A stretch of DNA of 64,000 nt from CAYZWU01 sp964482235 (GCA_964482235.1 CAYZWU010000032.1:1-64000), one strand, 5' to 3'; shown: positions 37,893 through 47,810, numbered from the stretch's first letter. Notes: generated from the sequence alone by a model not told the origin. Numbers and translations: made by a program.

Positions 37893-38945
37893 TCAGAGGC
37901 TCTCCGTGTTCCTGTTCCTTGCATGAGCGGCCAGCTTCATGCAGTACTTTGCGATGTCATGATCCCCGATGTGCTTGTTCAGGGATATTCTGTTCTTGAA
38001 CAACCGGCGGCATCGGTCGAGGAAAGAAATGTTGGAAATCAGGCGGACATCGGAGCAGTCGGCCTTCTTGCAGTGCGTCAGGTAGCGCATATCGCCGTGA
38101 TGCCTGTAGCCGCTCACCTTGTCGTCGAGCCACGATGCAGCGAACTCGAGGAAGGGAAAGACACCTCTGAGAAACCGGAGGATATCCACCGCGACCTCGA
38201 TGAACAGCCCGGGCGGCAGGCGCGGAACGATATCCGCGGTGTTGACGACCCTGTAGATCGGCGGCTTGATCGAATCGGCGAACTCGCTGCTCCCGACCCG
38301 GGGGCTGCCGAACGTGTAGCAGGCCGCAATGTTGTCCGAAACGAGCTCCCTCGTCGCGATCAGGGCGAGAGCGCCGCCCAGGGAGTGCCCCGTGATAAAG
38401 ATCGAATAGCCTTTCAGCTTCTTGATCTCGGCCTGCACCTTTCTCTTCACCTCGTTGAAGGCTGTCTTGAATCCGGTGTGGACCCGGGAACCGGAATCGT
38501 CGGTCACAAAGGCGTTCAGATCGGTGATGATGTCCTTGAGCTGGGTCGTCTCCGTACCTCGGAAGGCCAGAACGGCTATCTTCTCCCGGCCCTGCGCACT
38601 TCTGTCCGGGATCTGCTTCGCCAGAAAGGCCTGCGTTCCACCCTCGTCAAAGATCTCCACCAGCTGAAAACCGGCAGATTTCAGCTCCTTTTGAAGGTCG
38701 ACCTTTCCCGACGTCTTTGCCAGATTCGGCACGAGCTTTTTCTTCAGGAAATCCTGGATCTCCTCGTTCGACGTCAGCTTCTTGATCTTCTCGGCCCAGG
38801 CCGCGAACTCGTTCTCCTTGACTTCGAACTTGAAGTAGGCGAGCTGCGACATGGAGGCCATGAGCCAGGCCATCCTGTCGCTGTAGGCAGCCCTGCAGCG
38901 TGATGGCTGTATTTCCAGCAGTTCCGATGGTTCGAAGTAGTTCAT
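37893..38945 (-). CDS. Class 3 lipase-like hydrolase
   Basis: A 350-aa alpha/beta hydrolase of the lipase_3 family. The nucleophile elbow GHSLGG is at about residue 191, preceded by LAFRGTETT (oxyanion region) at about 120, and the acid is in NTADIVPRLPP at about 237. A His in YRHHGDMRYL is the best triad candidate. No signal peptide is seen. The start at 38945 (MNYFEPSELL) has AGGAGAATCAGGG upstream; 21 in-frame residues before it are rejected. Fungal and bacterial relatives cleave acylglycerols. Confidence 0.88.
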   Translation of the reverse strand: MNYFEPSELLEIQPSRCRAAYSDRMAWLMASMSQLAYFKFEVKENEFAAWAEKIKKLTSNEEIQDFLKKKLVPNLAKTSGKVDLQKELKSAGFQLVEIFDEGGTQAFLAKQIPDRSAQGREKIAVLAFRGTETTQLKDIITDLNAFVTDDSGSRVHTGFKTAFNEVKRKVQAEIKKLKGYSIFITGHSLGGALALIATRELVSDNIAACYTFGSPRVGSSEFADSIKPPIYRVVNTADIVPRLPPGLFIEVAVDILRFLRGVFPFLEFAASWLDDKVSGYRHHGDMRYLTHCKKADCSDVRLISNISFLDRCRRLFKNRISLNKHIGDHDIAKYCMKLAAHARNRNTESL

Positions 38946-39029
38946 CCCTGATTCTCCTGAATATGGCCGGCCACCATCCCTGATCGACCGACCGAAGCCT
39001 ACTACCAATCATAAGTTAGAGAACAAGAC

Positions 39030-39356
39030 TCAACTCGCCGCAACAGGTTTCTTCCGCAGCCCGTCGATGTAGTGGAAGATCGCCAGGATTGGATGCCGGA
39101 AGATCATCCGGGGGCCGGCGTATCGCATGACCTTCCGAATCTCCTCCCTCATGGCAGGCTTGAAGCAATGCGTGGGGCACTTGGCGCACGTCGTCTTGCC
39201 GGCCTCGTAGGGGCACCTGTCAAGGCGCTCGACAGCATAGGCCAGGAGCTCGTCGCAGATCGAACAGAGCTCGCCGCTCTTTTCGTGGTTGTCCCGGCAG
39301 AAGAGCCGGATCATCGTCTCGACCGTTCGTTTCTCTCTGGTCAAACGGGATTTCAT
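39030..39356 (-). CDS. YgbA-family (nitrous oxide-stimulated promoter) protein
   Basis: A 108-aa Cys-rich protein matching the YgbA / nitrous oxide-stimulated promoter family. Conserved features are MIRLFCRDNH near the start, CSICDELLAYA, and CPYEAGKTTCAKCPTHCF, giving a possible metal or Fe-S ligand set. In enterobacteria the family is linked to growth under nitric oxide stress. The ATG at 39356 is used; a TTG four codons earlier is the alternative. Confidence 0.85.
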   Translation of the reverse strand: MKSRLTREKRTVETMIRLFCRDNHEKSGELCSICDELLAYAVERLDRCPYEAGKTTCAKCPTHCFKPAMREEIRKVMRYAGPRMIFRHPILAIFHYIDGLRKKPVAAS

Positions 39357-39472
39357 GCCTGCCGACAAGCTCCGCCTCGATCAATCACTGTTGCTGACTG
39401 AATTTCCGAAATAGCCGCTGACTCTTGTCGTGCAATGATTGAATTCCGACCAGATCCGCCCGGGATCGAAAA

Positions 39473-39673
39473 TCAGACAAAGTCGCGATCCATCACGGTT
39501 TTGCGGCCGTCTTTTTTCGCATTCTCGATTGCCCTGTCGCAAAGGCTGCGAACGACATCCGAGACCTTTGGAGGCACATTGCCCGCCGTGTTCATCCCAG
39601 ACACGGAACGGATGTAATCTTTCACCTTCGAGACGACAACCAACACGCTCTTTTCATTGCCAGCATCATCCAT
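39473..39673 (-). CDS. Bacterial histone-fold protein
   Basis: A 66-aa protein ending in a histone-fold signature: SKVKDYIRSVSGMNTAG, then DVVRSLCDRAIENAKKDG and RKTVMDRDF. The Arg-Lys-Thr loop and Asp match the DNA-contact and salt-bridge residues of archaeal and bacterial histones. The third helix is nearly absent, as in the short bacterial histones of the Bdellovibrio and Leptospira type. It should bind or bend DNA as a dimer. The ATG at 39673 has a strong GGAGGGAACGAG site; the longer upstream frame is not needed. It is a monocistronic gene. Confidence 0.85.
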   Translation of the reverse strand: MDDAGNEKSVLVVVSKVKDYIRSVSGMNTAGNVPPKVSDVVRSLCDRAIENAKKDGRKTVMDRDFV

Positions 39674-40002
39674 CTCGTTCCCTCCCGTTGAGTTGAGGGC
39701 AGCACGCAGCTCCCCACCGTCAAACCTCGACACATGACCGCCCTCAGACGTACTTCGTGATCGATAACGAGAGATGACGTGCCGGATCAAGATGCCCAAG
39801 CGCAGGCGAACCACCCGCGATTCGCCCGAGATATGCTAACGAGGAGCCGACACAGGAGTTCCGTTATCGCCACGAATGACTTCTGGGGCCGTCTCTCGGG
39901 TACGATAATCCACGATTAAAGGAGGATTTGCAAGAATTCAGGTAAAAGCTGGGCTCAGGCCGGATGGGATAAGCCGATCTGATTCCCTATTACAAAACCG
40001 GG
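39674..40002. other. Intergenic region, no gene seen
   Basis: About 330 bases between the divergent histone gene and the promoter of the sensor-kinase leader. It contains a GGAGGA stretch at 39922 but no ORF of note behind it, and no recognised RNA structure. Confidence 0.4.
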
Positions 40003-40030
40003 TTGGCACGAAATCGTACCGTGTTATAAT
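40003..40030 (+). promoter_or_regulatory. Strong sigma-70-type promoter
   Basis: TTGGCA at 40003-40008 and TATAAT at 40025-40030 with a 16-base spacer. TG at 40022-40023 makes an extended -10 element. It drives a leader of about 375 bases before the PAS kinase gene. Confidence 0.75.
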
Positions 40031-40060
40031 CCGCTCGAATAATCGGTTGGAGCCGAACTC

Positions 40061-40363
40061 ATGGCGCATTCAAGCGATCATGAATTCGACTTCCAGAGTC
40101 TCGTGGGCAACTGACGCTTCCGCGGAAATACGTTTGGGACCGGGAAGTCTCCGTTTTTGAAAAACCTGGCGATCCAGGATCGAGTGCTTCGTGCGGCCGG
40201 ATCCGAGCGGGCTCTGCTCGTCACCGACGGCCGCATCGAAAAAAAAAAGCCCGCAGCCTTGAGAACTGCATTCGATCGGCTAGCAGGGTTCGGCGGAACA
40301 GGCTGTTCCATACTCGCTCGAGTTCGGAAAAGACGGAGATCTGTCCGGCGTTCAGGGGCGTGA
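40061..40363 (+). other. Leader ORF interrupted by TGA
   Basis: Behind the promoter, GGAG at 40049-40052 and ATG at 40061 start a 17-codon frame ending in TGA (40112-40114). The same frame then stays open for 82 codons to a TGA at 40361-40363 and contains a Walker A-like string (GNTFGTGKS). It could be a short leader peptide, a decayed gene or a UGA-recoded protein. No SECIS hairpin that satisfies the rules is seen, and no homologous family is recognised. Confidence 0.3.
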
Positions 40364-40411
40364 CGTGTCCGCGCTGTCGCTGATCTCGACACCGTTGGAT
40401 GGAAGGAGTGC

Positions 40412-41554
40412 ATGATGACCGGAAGGAAAAAGAGTCCTCTGCCTGCCGGCCGGGCTGACATTACCAGCGTCCGGCACGATTCCGAAACACTGGGCAAAAC
40501 CGGATTGATCGACCACATTTCACAGGTGGTTCCTTCTGCCATGATGGTTCTCAACAAGGAGCGCCAGGTCGTCTTCAAGAACCAGCAGCTCATGGATCTT
40601 CTGGCAACATCCTCGAACGACGATGTCCTGGGCAAGCGGCCGGGCGAGCTCCTCGACTGCGTCCATGCATTCAAGAACAGTGAAGGATGCGGCACCTCCA
40701 CATACTGCCGGCAGTGCGGCGCCCTCCGGGCCGTCAAGGCATCGTGGAAGGAAAAAAGCGGGGCGAAGCAGGACTGCACGATCAAGACCGGCTCGGGCGC
40801 CGAATACGAATTCGATCTGCATGCATCCCATTACCCCGGGAACGGCCGGGAGTACACCCTGGTCACGGCGCATGACAAGGGGAATAGAAAGAGGCTGGAG
40901 GTCCTGGAGCGCATCTTCCTTCACAACGTGAACAACATTCTCCTCGTGATCTCAGGCAAGGCGGATCTCCTGGCCTGCACGGAGAACAAGGAAGAGATTG
41001 CCGGCTTCGTGGAGGATATCCGGGATGCCGCCGTGGAGCTGAAGAGGGAGATCACATCGCACCGAAAGCTCATCGAGGCGGAAAACGGAGACCTGTCTCT
41101 CAAGATCGAGTGCGGCATCAGCTCCCTGGAGCTGGTTGATGAACTCGCCAACATGTACGCCAGGAGACGGCCGAACAGCCCCGAACTCCAGCGGGGCGAG
41201 TGCGACGATTTCGTTCTCACGACGGACCGCTCCCTCCTGCTTCGCATACTTTACAGCATGGTCAACAACGCTGCGGAATCCTCCTCGAACCCGGGAACCG
41301 TCTCGGTCTGTTGCTTCCAGGACGACTCCTCGGGCGTCTTCAGCGTTCGCTATCCGGACTTCATGCCCCGGACGACGCAGCATCAGATCTTCCAGCGGTC
41401 CTTTTCGGCAGAAGGGAGAGAGCGCGGAATCGAGACCTACAGCATGAAGCTCATCGGAGAAAAATACCTCGGCGGCAAGGTATGGTTCTCCACATCCGGC
41501 AAGAAAGGAACGACCTTCTTCATCTCCGTCCCCCTCGTCTATGACGGATTCTAG
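40412..41554 (+). CDS. PAS-domain sensor histidine kinase with Cys-rich PAS
   Basis: A 380-aa cytoplasmic kinase without membrane segments. The PAS domain spans about residues 30-150 and contains a four-Cys set (LDCVHAFKNSEGCG then STYCRQCGALRA) typical of a metal- or redox-binding PAS subgroup. The H-box is FLHNVNN at about 170, and the ATPase N-box is MVNNAAES at about 287. The usual glycine-rich boxes are reduced, so activity may be atypical. Two adjacent ATG codons follow AAGGAG. No response regulator is adjacent. Confidence 0.82.
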   Translation: MMTGRKKSPLPAGRADITSVRHDSETLGKTGLIDHISQVVPSAMMVLNKERQVVFKNQQLMDLLATSSNDDVLGKRPGELLDCVHAFKNSEGCGTSTYCRQCGALRAVKASWKEKSGAKQDCTIKTGSGAEYEFDLHASHYPGNGREYTLVTAHDKGNRKRLEVLERIFLHNVNNILLVISGKADLLACTENKEEIAGFVEDIRDAAVELKREITSHRKLIEAENGDLSLKIECGISSLELVDELANMYARRRPNSPELQRGECDDFVLTTDRSLLLRILYSMVNNAAESSSNPGTVSVCCFQDDSSGVFSVRYPDFMPRTTQHQIFQRSFSAEGRERGIETYSMKLIGEKYLGGKVWFSTSGKKGTTFFISVPLVYDGF

Positions 41555-41636
41555 CCCTTGCTGATCGACCTCCCCCTCGCCGCCGCTGACAACCGCTGAT
41601 GTCGCCGGGCTGCGGACCTCTTGTGTCCGCCTGTCA

Positions 41637-42161
41637 ATGCTGCTTCAATTGGGGAAGGAAACCGCCATGCGATTAGTCGAAGTCGTCGAATACAATTCAA
41701 CGCGGCCCGAGATGATCGAGACGGCACGGGGGCTTGCAGAAGCGCCGGGAAGCCACTGGACCGATCAGCTGAACAACAGGGATCAGCTGGCCGGCTACAC
41801 CCGGATGGGCGAGGAGATCTGGGATCAGACGGGTGGAAGAGTGGACGCCTTCGTCCAGAGCGTCGGAACGTCGGGATCGCACAGGATCGAGGGAGTCGGC
41901 GCCGGTTTTGCCGTTCCTCTCTGGACAAAAACTATCGCGGATCGCATCGAGACCGTATCAACAGAGGAAGCAATGGCAACGGCCCGCCGCCTGGCCCGGG
42001 AGGAGGCGATCTTCGCCGGTACGTCCACCGGGGGCAACGTGGCCGTGGCGCTGCGGGTCGCCGAGCGTCTGGGACCGGACAGGACCGTTGTGACCGCGGC
42101 CATCGATTCCGGCATGAAATACCTGAGCACGGGGCTCTATTCGGAAGTTGCGCACCCATGA
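41637..42161 (+). pseudogene. Decayed PLP-dependent cysteine synthase
   Basis: Encodes only parts of a cysteine synthase-like enzyme. Residues MIETARGLAEAPGSHWTDQ to FVQSVGTS match the middle of the family, followed directly by HRIEGVGAG, which normally lies some 40 residues later. The N-terminal third, including the PLP-binding Lys segment, is absent. Later blocks (FAGTSTGGNVAVALRVAERLG) are intact. With both an N-terminal loss and an internal deletion it cannot bind PLP normally. Confidence 0.85.
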
Positions 42162-42174
42162 ATGGAATGACCTC

Positions 42175-43338
42175 ATGAGAAACAAAACCGTACTGTCACT
42201 GTTGCTGATCCTTTTCCTCGTCGTCGGTGCGGCTGCCGCCGACGAATCGGGCAAGCTCTTCGACCGTGTCGTCTACACGTTGAACAGGCACTTCTACGAC
42301 AGGGAGTTCCGGGAGAAGGAGCTGCCCGATCTTGCCAAGCGCTTTCGCCCCCTGGCCCAGGAAGCCGAAACAGTGGAACAGGAGCGTCTCGTGATTCGCG
42401 AATTCCTCTCGCACGTTCCGGCCAGCCATCTCGCCCTCATCTCGAGCAGCACCTACGAGAAGGTGATGTACGACCTGATGAACCGCGGATCCTACACTCT
42501 CGGCTTCTGCCTCGTTTCCCACGACGGCGGGCTCTTCGTCGATGCCGTTCTCGAGAAGGGTCCGGCGGCTGAGGCGGGACTTCTCCGGTGGGACCGTGTC
42601 GCGGAAATCGACGGCGTGCCTGTCAGGGAAAGCCCGAGGCTGGACTGGCGGTCCGACGACGCCTATCTCCCCGACCCTCCGGAGCATCTGCTGCTCTGCA
42701 AGAAGGGAGAGAGGGTCTCTCTCAAGGTGGAACGCACGCCCGGAGTCTTCCATGACATCGAGATCGCGGTCCGGAAATACTCCTCCTTCGAGGCGGCCCG
42801 TGTCAGCAGAAAGATCCTTTCCTGCCAGGGGAAGAGATACGGCTACATCCACTTCTGGCTCATCCACAACAAGGGGCTTGTGAAGCTGCTTCGGGAGAGC
42901 TGCGAAGGGACCTTCGCCCGATGCGACGGCCTCGTGCTCGATCTGAGGGGACGGGGCGGCTCGGGATCGGAAGTGAAGAAGCTGTTGAACTTCCTCCGTG
43001 AGGAGTGGTATCCGCGCCCCCTGGCCGTTCTCATCGATACCGGAACACGCAGCGCGAAGGAGATGCTGGCCCACGACATCCGGCACGACGTGCACGGCCT
43101 GCTCGTCGGCGAGAAGACGGCCGGCGCCGTGATCCCGGCCAGTTTCCGGCAGGTGGGACGAGGTGCGATACTGATGTACCCTTCCTTCACGGTCGGCAGC
43201 TACACCGAGAAGCTCGAAGGCCGCGGCGTCGAGCCGGACGTTCCGGTTCACGATGCCGGCCCCTACAGCGAGGGGGCGGATCCGATTCTCGAGGCGGGTG
43301 TGCGGGCACTGGCACGCGGCCTTTGCGTCCCCTTCTGA
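42175..43338 (+). CDS. Exported S41-family peptidase
   Basis: A 387-aa protein with a signal peptide (residues 4-22), a PDZ-like region (FVDAVLEKGPAAEAGLLRWDRV) at about 120 and a C-terminal S41 (C-terminal processing peptidase) domain. The nucleophile Ser is in TRSAKEM at about 293 and the general-base Lys in VGEKTAGAV at about 315. The LDLRGRGGS block precedes them. The start at 42175 is chosen for the signal peptide; the ribosome site is weak. It lies 13 bases behind the cysteine synthase remnant. Confidence 0.88.
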   Translation: MRNKTVLSLLLILFLVVGAAAADESGKLFDRVVYTLNRHFYDREFREKELPDLAKRFRPLAQEAETVEQERLVIREFLSHVPASHLALISSSTYEKVMYDLMNRGSYTLGFCLVSHDGGLFVDAVLEKGPAAEAGLLRWDRVAEIDGVPVRESPRLDWRSDDAYLPDPPEHLLLCKKGERVSLKVERTPGVFHDIEIAVRKYSSFEAARVSRKILSCQGKRYGYIHFWLIHNKGLVKLLRESCEGTFARCDGLVLDLRGRGGSGSEVKKLLNFLREEWYPRPLAVLIDTGTRSAKEMLAHDIRHDVHGLLVGEKTAGAVIPASFRQVGRGAILMYPSFTVGSYTEKLEGRGVEPDVPVHDAGPYSEGADPILEAGVRALARGLCVPF

Positions 43339-43362
43339 AACGAGGAGGCGCTCCGATCCAGG

Positions 43363-44205
43363 TCATTCATTCGGAAGCTCGATCTCTTCGGGATGGACCA
43401 CCGAGGCCAGGAGCATCTTGCCGTATCGATCGAAGAGCTCGCCCTCGCCGAGACGATCGGCATCGCGGGGCAGCTCGACGGTGACGATCGGAATGCCTAG
43501 CGCCTCCCCGGCATAGGCGCCGAGCGATCCGGGCCGCGTGCCCAGCTTGCGGACCGGAAGGCCGCACAGCGCAGCCATGCGCTCCGCCAGGCTCCCGGCA
43601 GGACCGTCGTAGTCGATGCAGCTCAGCGGCTGATGGATCGTCACGATGCGGTCCGGCGCGTAGGTGGCGATGATCGCCTTGATCAGGCCCGCTTCCGGCT
43701 CCGAAAGGGCTTCGTTCCCGTAATTCGCATTGTTCCGGCGGTTGGCTGCCGGAAAGTTGCGGTTCAGATCCACACTCCTGGAGTTACCCCGCCTGCCGGC
43801 CGCCATTCCGTCCGGATTCGCCTCGGGGAGAAGGACGATCTGACGCCCCTCGACGAGCTGCGGATTCTGCAGCAGGAAGTCGGCCAGACGCGCGACGAGG
43901 GGGGTGCCTGCGCTCTCGTTGCCGTGGATCGAGGCCATGATGAAGACCACTTCGTCCCCGGCGCCGATCACGCGGATCTCGATCGGCCGGTTCTCCACGG
44001 AATAGCCGCCCACGTACCGGTAGTCGCGGATTTCTGCCGCGCGCAGCTCGGGATCGTTTTCGATGGCGGGCTTCGCTGCAATACCCGCGGCGCCGGTCCC
44101 TTTTGCGGGACCGCGATCGCACTCCCCGGGTGCCCGGCAGCCTCCGGCCAGAAGAGCGGACAGGAGGAAGGAGAGTGCGATCGACCTGTCGATCGCCTTT
44201 CTCAT
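43363..44205 (-). CDS. M14-family zinc carboxypeptidase lipoprotein
   Basis: A 280-aa protein with a lipobox (LLAGGC) at about residue 23. The M14 site is complete: HGNE at about 95, Arg in DLNRNFP, zinc His in TIHQPLS at about 187 and the catalytic Glu in VELPR at about 244. This pattern resembles MpaA-type murein peptide amidases, which trim cell-wall peptides. The start codon overlaps the stop of the upstream gene (ATGA at 44202-44205), so the two are translationally coupled. Confidence 0.9.
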   Translation of the reverse strand: MRKAIDRSIALSFLLSALLAGGCRAPGECDRGPAKGTGAAGIAAKPAIENDPELRAAEIRDYRYVGGYSVENRPIEIRVIGAGDEVVFIMASIHGNESAGTPLVARLADFLLQNPQLVEGRQIVLLPEANPDGMAAGRRGNSRSVDLNRNFPAANRRNNANYGNEALSEPEAGLIKAIIATYAPDRIVTIHQPLSCIDYDGPAGSLAERMAALCGLPVRKLGTRPGSLGAYAGEALGIPIVTVELPRDADRLGEGELFDRYGKMLLASVVHPEEIELPNE

Positions 44206-44726
44206 TCCCCTTCGCCCTGATCACGCATCATCGCTTCCACAGCCTCGGCCATGGCGTCCACCTGGGGGTTGTGCGGCTGGGATTTCAGCAGATCGAGATG
44301 GGCACGCGCCTCGGCCGGCTCCCCCATCTGGACGTCGATCTCGGCCAGAAGGCAGGCCACGATGCAACGGTCGTTGGCGGTGCGCAGATCGCCGTCCAGC
44401 GCCGCTGTCAGGAACTTGCGTGCAGCGACGAAGTTCTTCTCCTTGCCGGCCAGGACTCCCTTGATCCAGCTGTAATAAGCGCGGTGATGTTCGCTCAGCG
44501 ATTCCGGAGACTGGATCTTCGCGATCAGCTCCTGCGCCCTGGCGTCGTCACCCTTCTGCAGGGCGCCGAAGGCCAGCCACACCGTGCCGCAACGGAAATG
44601 CACCCACATGAGGACCAGCGCCCCCAGAATGGGAATGAAGCCGTCGAGGCGGCCCTTGGTCAGACTCCAGACTCCGAAGACCAGACAGATGGTGACGATG
44701 GTGAATCGCAGCGGCGGGCTCAGCAT
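44202..44726 (-). CDS. Membrane protein with TPR-like tail
   Basis: A 174-aa protein with two N-terminal hydrophobic helices (about residues 8-45) and a helical TPR-like cytoplasmic part (residues 50-170). No enzyme motif. It overlaps the carboxypeptidase gene by four bases and is probably its operon partner. Confidence 0.75.
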   Translation of the reverse strand: MLSPPLRFTIVTICLVFGVWSLTKGRLDGFIPILGALVLMWVHFRCGTVWLAFGALQKGDDARAQELIAKIQSPESLSEHHRAYYSWIKGVLAGKEKNFVAARKFLTAALDGDLRTANDRCIVACLLAEIDVQMGEPAEARAHLDLLKSQPHNPQVDAMAEAVEAMMRDQGEGE

Positions 44727-44775
44727 GAGACGACCCTCTCGATCGGCATGAGTTTATCGAACGAACCGGCCATGG

Positions 44776-45294
<519 letters not shown>

Positions 45295-45454
45295 GAAGGT
45301 CTCCTTCTCGTCTGCTCCGGCGGAAGTTCACGGAAAAAGATGGAGTGCCGTACCTGCCGCCGGAACAATGGCGGGTCAGCCTCCTTGCGAAGCATTCCAT
45401 TTATATGCCGCGTGGAAGCCGATCTCAAGAACGCTTTGAACTCAACTGGCACGA

Positions 45455-46321
45455 TCAGCTCACGGTGAGCAGGCTGACCTCCGGCCTGCAGTTGATCCGG
45501 ATCCCGTAGATGCTGCCCACTCCCTTCGTCGTGTGGATCAGTCGTTCCTTCCAGGGATTCAATCCCTCGACGTATCGCTTGTCATCGACAGGGGCAAAGG
45601 GCGCATAGCCCAGAAACGGAATGCGGAACTGCCCCCCGTGGGAATGGCCGCAGAGCATCAGGTCCCAGGGGTACGGTTCGAGGATCTCCTTGCTGTCAGG
45701 GCTGTGGGACAGGAGGATCACGGGCATCGAGTGCCCCTGTCCGTCGTCGCGGAATGCCGCGGCCGGTTCCGTATCGCCGGCGGCGATGTCGCCCACGCCG
45801 ACGAGGCGGATCGTCTGTCCCTTGACGGTGATGACGCGGCTCCTGTTGTGCAGGCAGTCGATCCCGCCGGCGGAGAGCATTTTCTGCACCGCCGTGCTGT
45901 CGCTGAATCCTTTGCGCCGCTCGGCCCATTTTCCACCGTCGTGGTTTCCCAGGCTGGCATAGGTGGGAACCTGCTTCGAGAGCCGCTGCAGGGTTGCGGG
46001 GAATCGCGAGAAGTCGTGCCTGGGATTGGAGACGAAGTCGCCGGTCAGGCAGGCGATGTCGGGATTTCCGGACAGGCCGAGATCCACCGCATTATCGATG
46101 AAATCGTAGGGAACGTCCGCCGACGCGTGCAGGTCCGACATGTGCAGGATCCGGATCGGTTCCGCGAGCCGCTTCTCAGGAAGCTTCACGTCGACGTGAT
46201 TCCGCTCGAGCCACCTCGATTCCATGAAGGTCCCGTATGCGGCCGAGCTGCATCCTGCCGCGGCCATCCCAATCGAGCCGATCAGCATGCGGCGGCGTGT
46301 CATCTTGAATTTGAAGCTCAT
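45455..46321 (-). CDS. Tat-exported metallophosphoesterase
   Basis: A 288-aa YaeI-like calcineurin-fold phosphoesterase. The N-terminal signal has a TRRRMLIGS twin-arginine motif and a Cys at the end of the hydrophobic part. The two-metal site is complete: SDLH, GDF, GNHDG and GHSHGG. Relatives hydrolyse phosphoesters such as UDP-diacylglucosamine or cyclic nucleotides; the substrate is unknown. The ATG at 46321 gives the best signal peptide. Confidence 0.88.
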   Translation of the reverse strand: MSFKFKMTRRRMLIGSIGMAAAGCSSAAYGTFMESRWLERNHVDVKLPEKRLAEPIRILHMSDLHASADVPYDFIDNAVDLGLSGNPDIACLTGDFVSNPRHDFSRFPATLQRLSKQVPTYASLGNHDGGKWAERRKGFSDSTAVQKMLSAGGIDCLHNRSRVITVKGQTIRLVGVGDIAAGDTEPAAAFRDDGQGHSMPVILLSHSPDSKEILEPYPWDLMLCGHSHGGQFRIPFLGYAPFAPVDDKRYVEGLNPWKERLIHTTKGVGSIYGIRINCRPEVSLLTVS

Positions 46322-46463
46322 CTCGGTTCCGGTCCTTTTTCGGTATTCTGGCTTTTCCGGTGGATCCGTCAAAAGAATACGTGCCGGAAGGAGGGAAGGT
46401 TTGACGTTGTTTGTCCCCTGTCGTATTTTTTCCGGGTACTTCGTCCCGCGATCCGGGATGACG

Positions 46464-47594
46464 CTACGAATATTGATTTCCCCAGAGATTCTCCAGAAAA
46501 AGCCGCCAGGGCAGGATGTCGATCCCCTCGTGACGCCTGGGGGCGTCTTCCAGGCTGACCACCAGGTAGTTCTTCAAAAGAGCTTCCTGCTTCAGAGCCT
46601 GAATCCCCCTCATGTCCCTGCTCGCCACATTCGGCTTCGCCTTGACTTCAATGGCGGTCTTGTCGGCGAGGATGAAATCCACCTCGAAGCCTGATTTCGA
46701 TCGCCAGTAGCAGAGCGTTCCCTGTTTCATGTAATCGCAAAACGTCTTCAGCTCATGATGGATGAAAGCTTCAAATGCCTCTCCGAACTCGGGCGATTGC
46801 CTCTGCAGTCCCTTTCGCTGTTGAAGGAAACGTGCGACTCCAATGTCGAAGAAGAAGAACTTTGCTGTCGAGAGGGGTTTTCGTTTGACCGTCGCCTTCC
46901 ACGCCGGCAAATCATCTCCAACAAGAGTATCCCTTAATATGTGGAAATACTCCTGAACGGTGGAAACGGGCACCTGGGAGTCGCTGGCAATGTTGCTGTA
47001 GTTGATGAGCCGGCCATTGCATGTGCCGGCCACGGTGAGAAATCTTGTGAATGCCGGTACGTTGCGCACAATCGCCTCGGCCACGATTTCTTCTCGCAAG
47101 TATGTGCCTACGTATGCCTCCAGATCATTTTGAGCGTCGTCTGACAGATAGATAGAAGGGAGCATTCCGATGTCGAGCGCCCTGATCAGGTCGAATGCAT
47201 CGCCCAGTTCGCGACACGTTAACGGATGCATACGCATGGTTCGAGCCCTCCCCCCGAGGAGGTTCACGCTTTTGCGGCGCAGTTTGCGAGCGCTCGAACC
47301 TGTGAGCAGGAAGTGGATCCCCTTCTCCTCAATCAGGAGTTGGACCTCATCCAGCAGGAGGGGCAGTTTCTGTATTTCATCGATTATGACGATCCGGTCG
47401 CCCTCAGTGATCTCCTCACGGAGACGCTGTGGAGAATGATTCATTTTCAGAAAGACATCAGTCTTGAGAAGGTTGTAGTACTTATGTTTTGCCAGAGTCT
47501 TCCGGAAAAGAGAGGTCTTGCCCGTCTGGAGTGATCCGAAAAGAAAGCATTATTTTTTCTCCACGATCTCAGACAAATTCAGGCATCTTGGCAT
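46464..47594 (-). pseudogene. AAA ATPase (DUF4143 type) with in-frame TAA
   Basis: An AAA_14/DUF4143 ATPase, full length in frame from an ATG at 47594. Its 15th codon is TAA (47550-47552), one step before FLFGSLQTGKTSL, which holds the Walker A motif. Walker B (RIVIIDEIQ), sensor region (LLTGSSARKL) and the C-terminal DUF4143 nuclease-like part (FEVDFILADKTAIEVKA) are intact. No start codon lies between the TAA and Walker A, so translation from the downstream ATG (47444) would lose ATP binding. The family is common in variable genome regions. It lies in an AT-richer segment. Confidence 0.8.
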
Positions 47595-47810
47595 TTCCAT
47601 GAATATGGATCTCCATTACTATTGGCATAGCTATCGCCAAATATCATGATAATCGCCAATTTCATTGGTAATAAAAAGACATGTCAACGCGATGTTCCGA
47701 AGAAACCTGAATTTCGTCCCAGTTGGCAAGTCTTCGGATGAGAATCCAACCATGGATCTATAAGTTGTTTATTTAAATAATGTTACAAGTCTATCAGAAA
47801 CAACGCTCCT
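47595..47810. other. AT-rich spacer, no gene seen
   Basis: About 215 bases of distinctly lower GC than the flanks. It contains near-repeated TTGGCGAT-type words but no ORF with a plausible start. Looks like imported or decayed DNA. Confidence 0.5.

Noticed and set aside
40078..40785. Minus-strand frame of 235 codons over the PAS-kinase start
   Set aside because: Overlaps the promoter, leader and 5' part of a well-supported gene; no motif.
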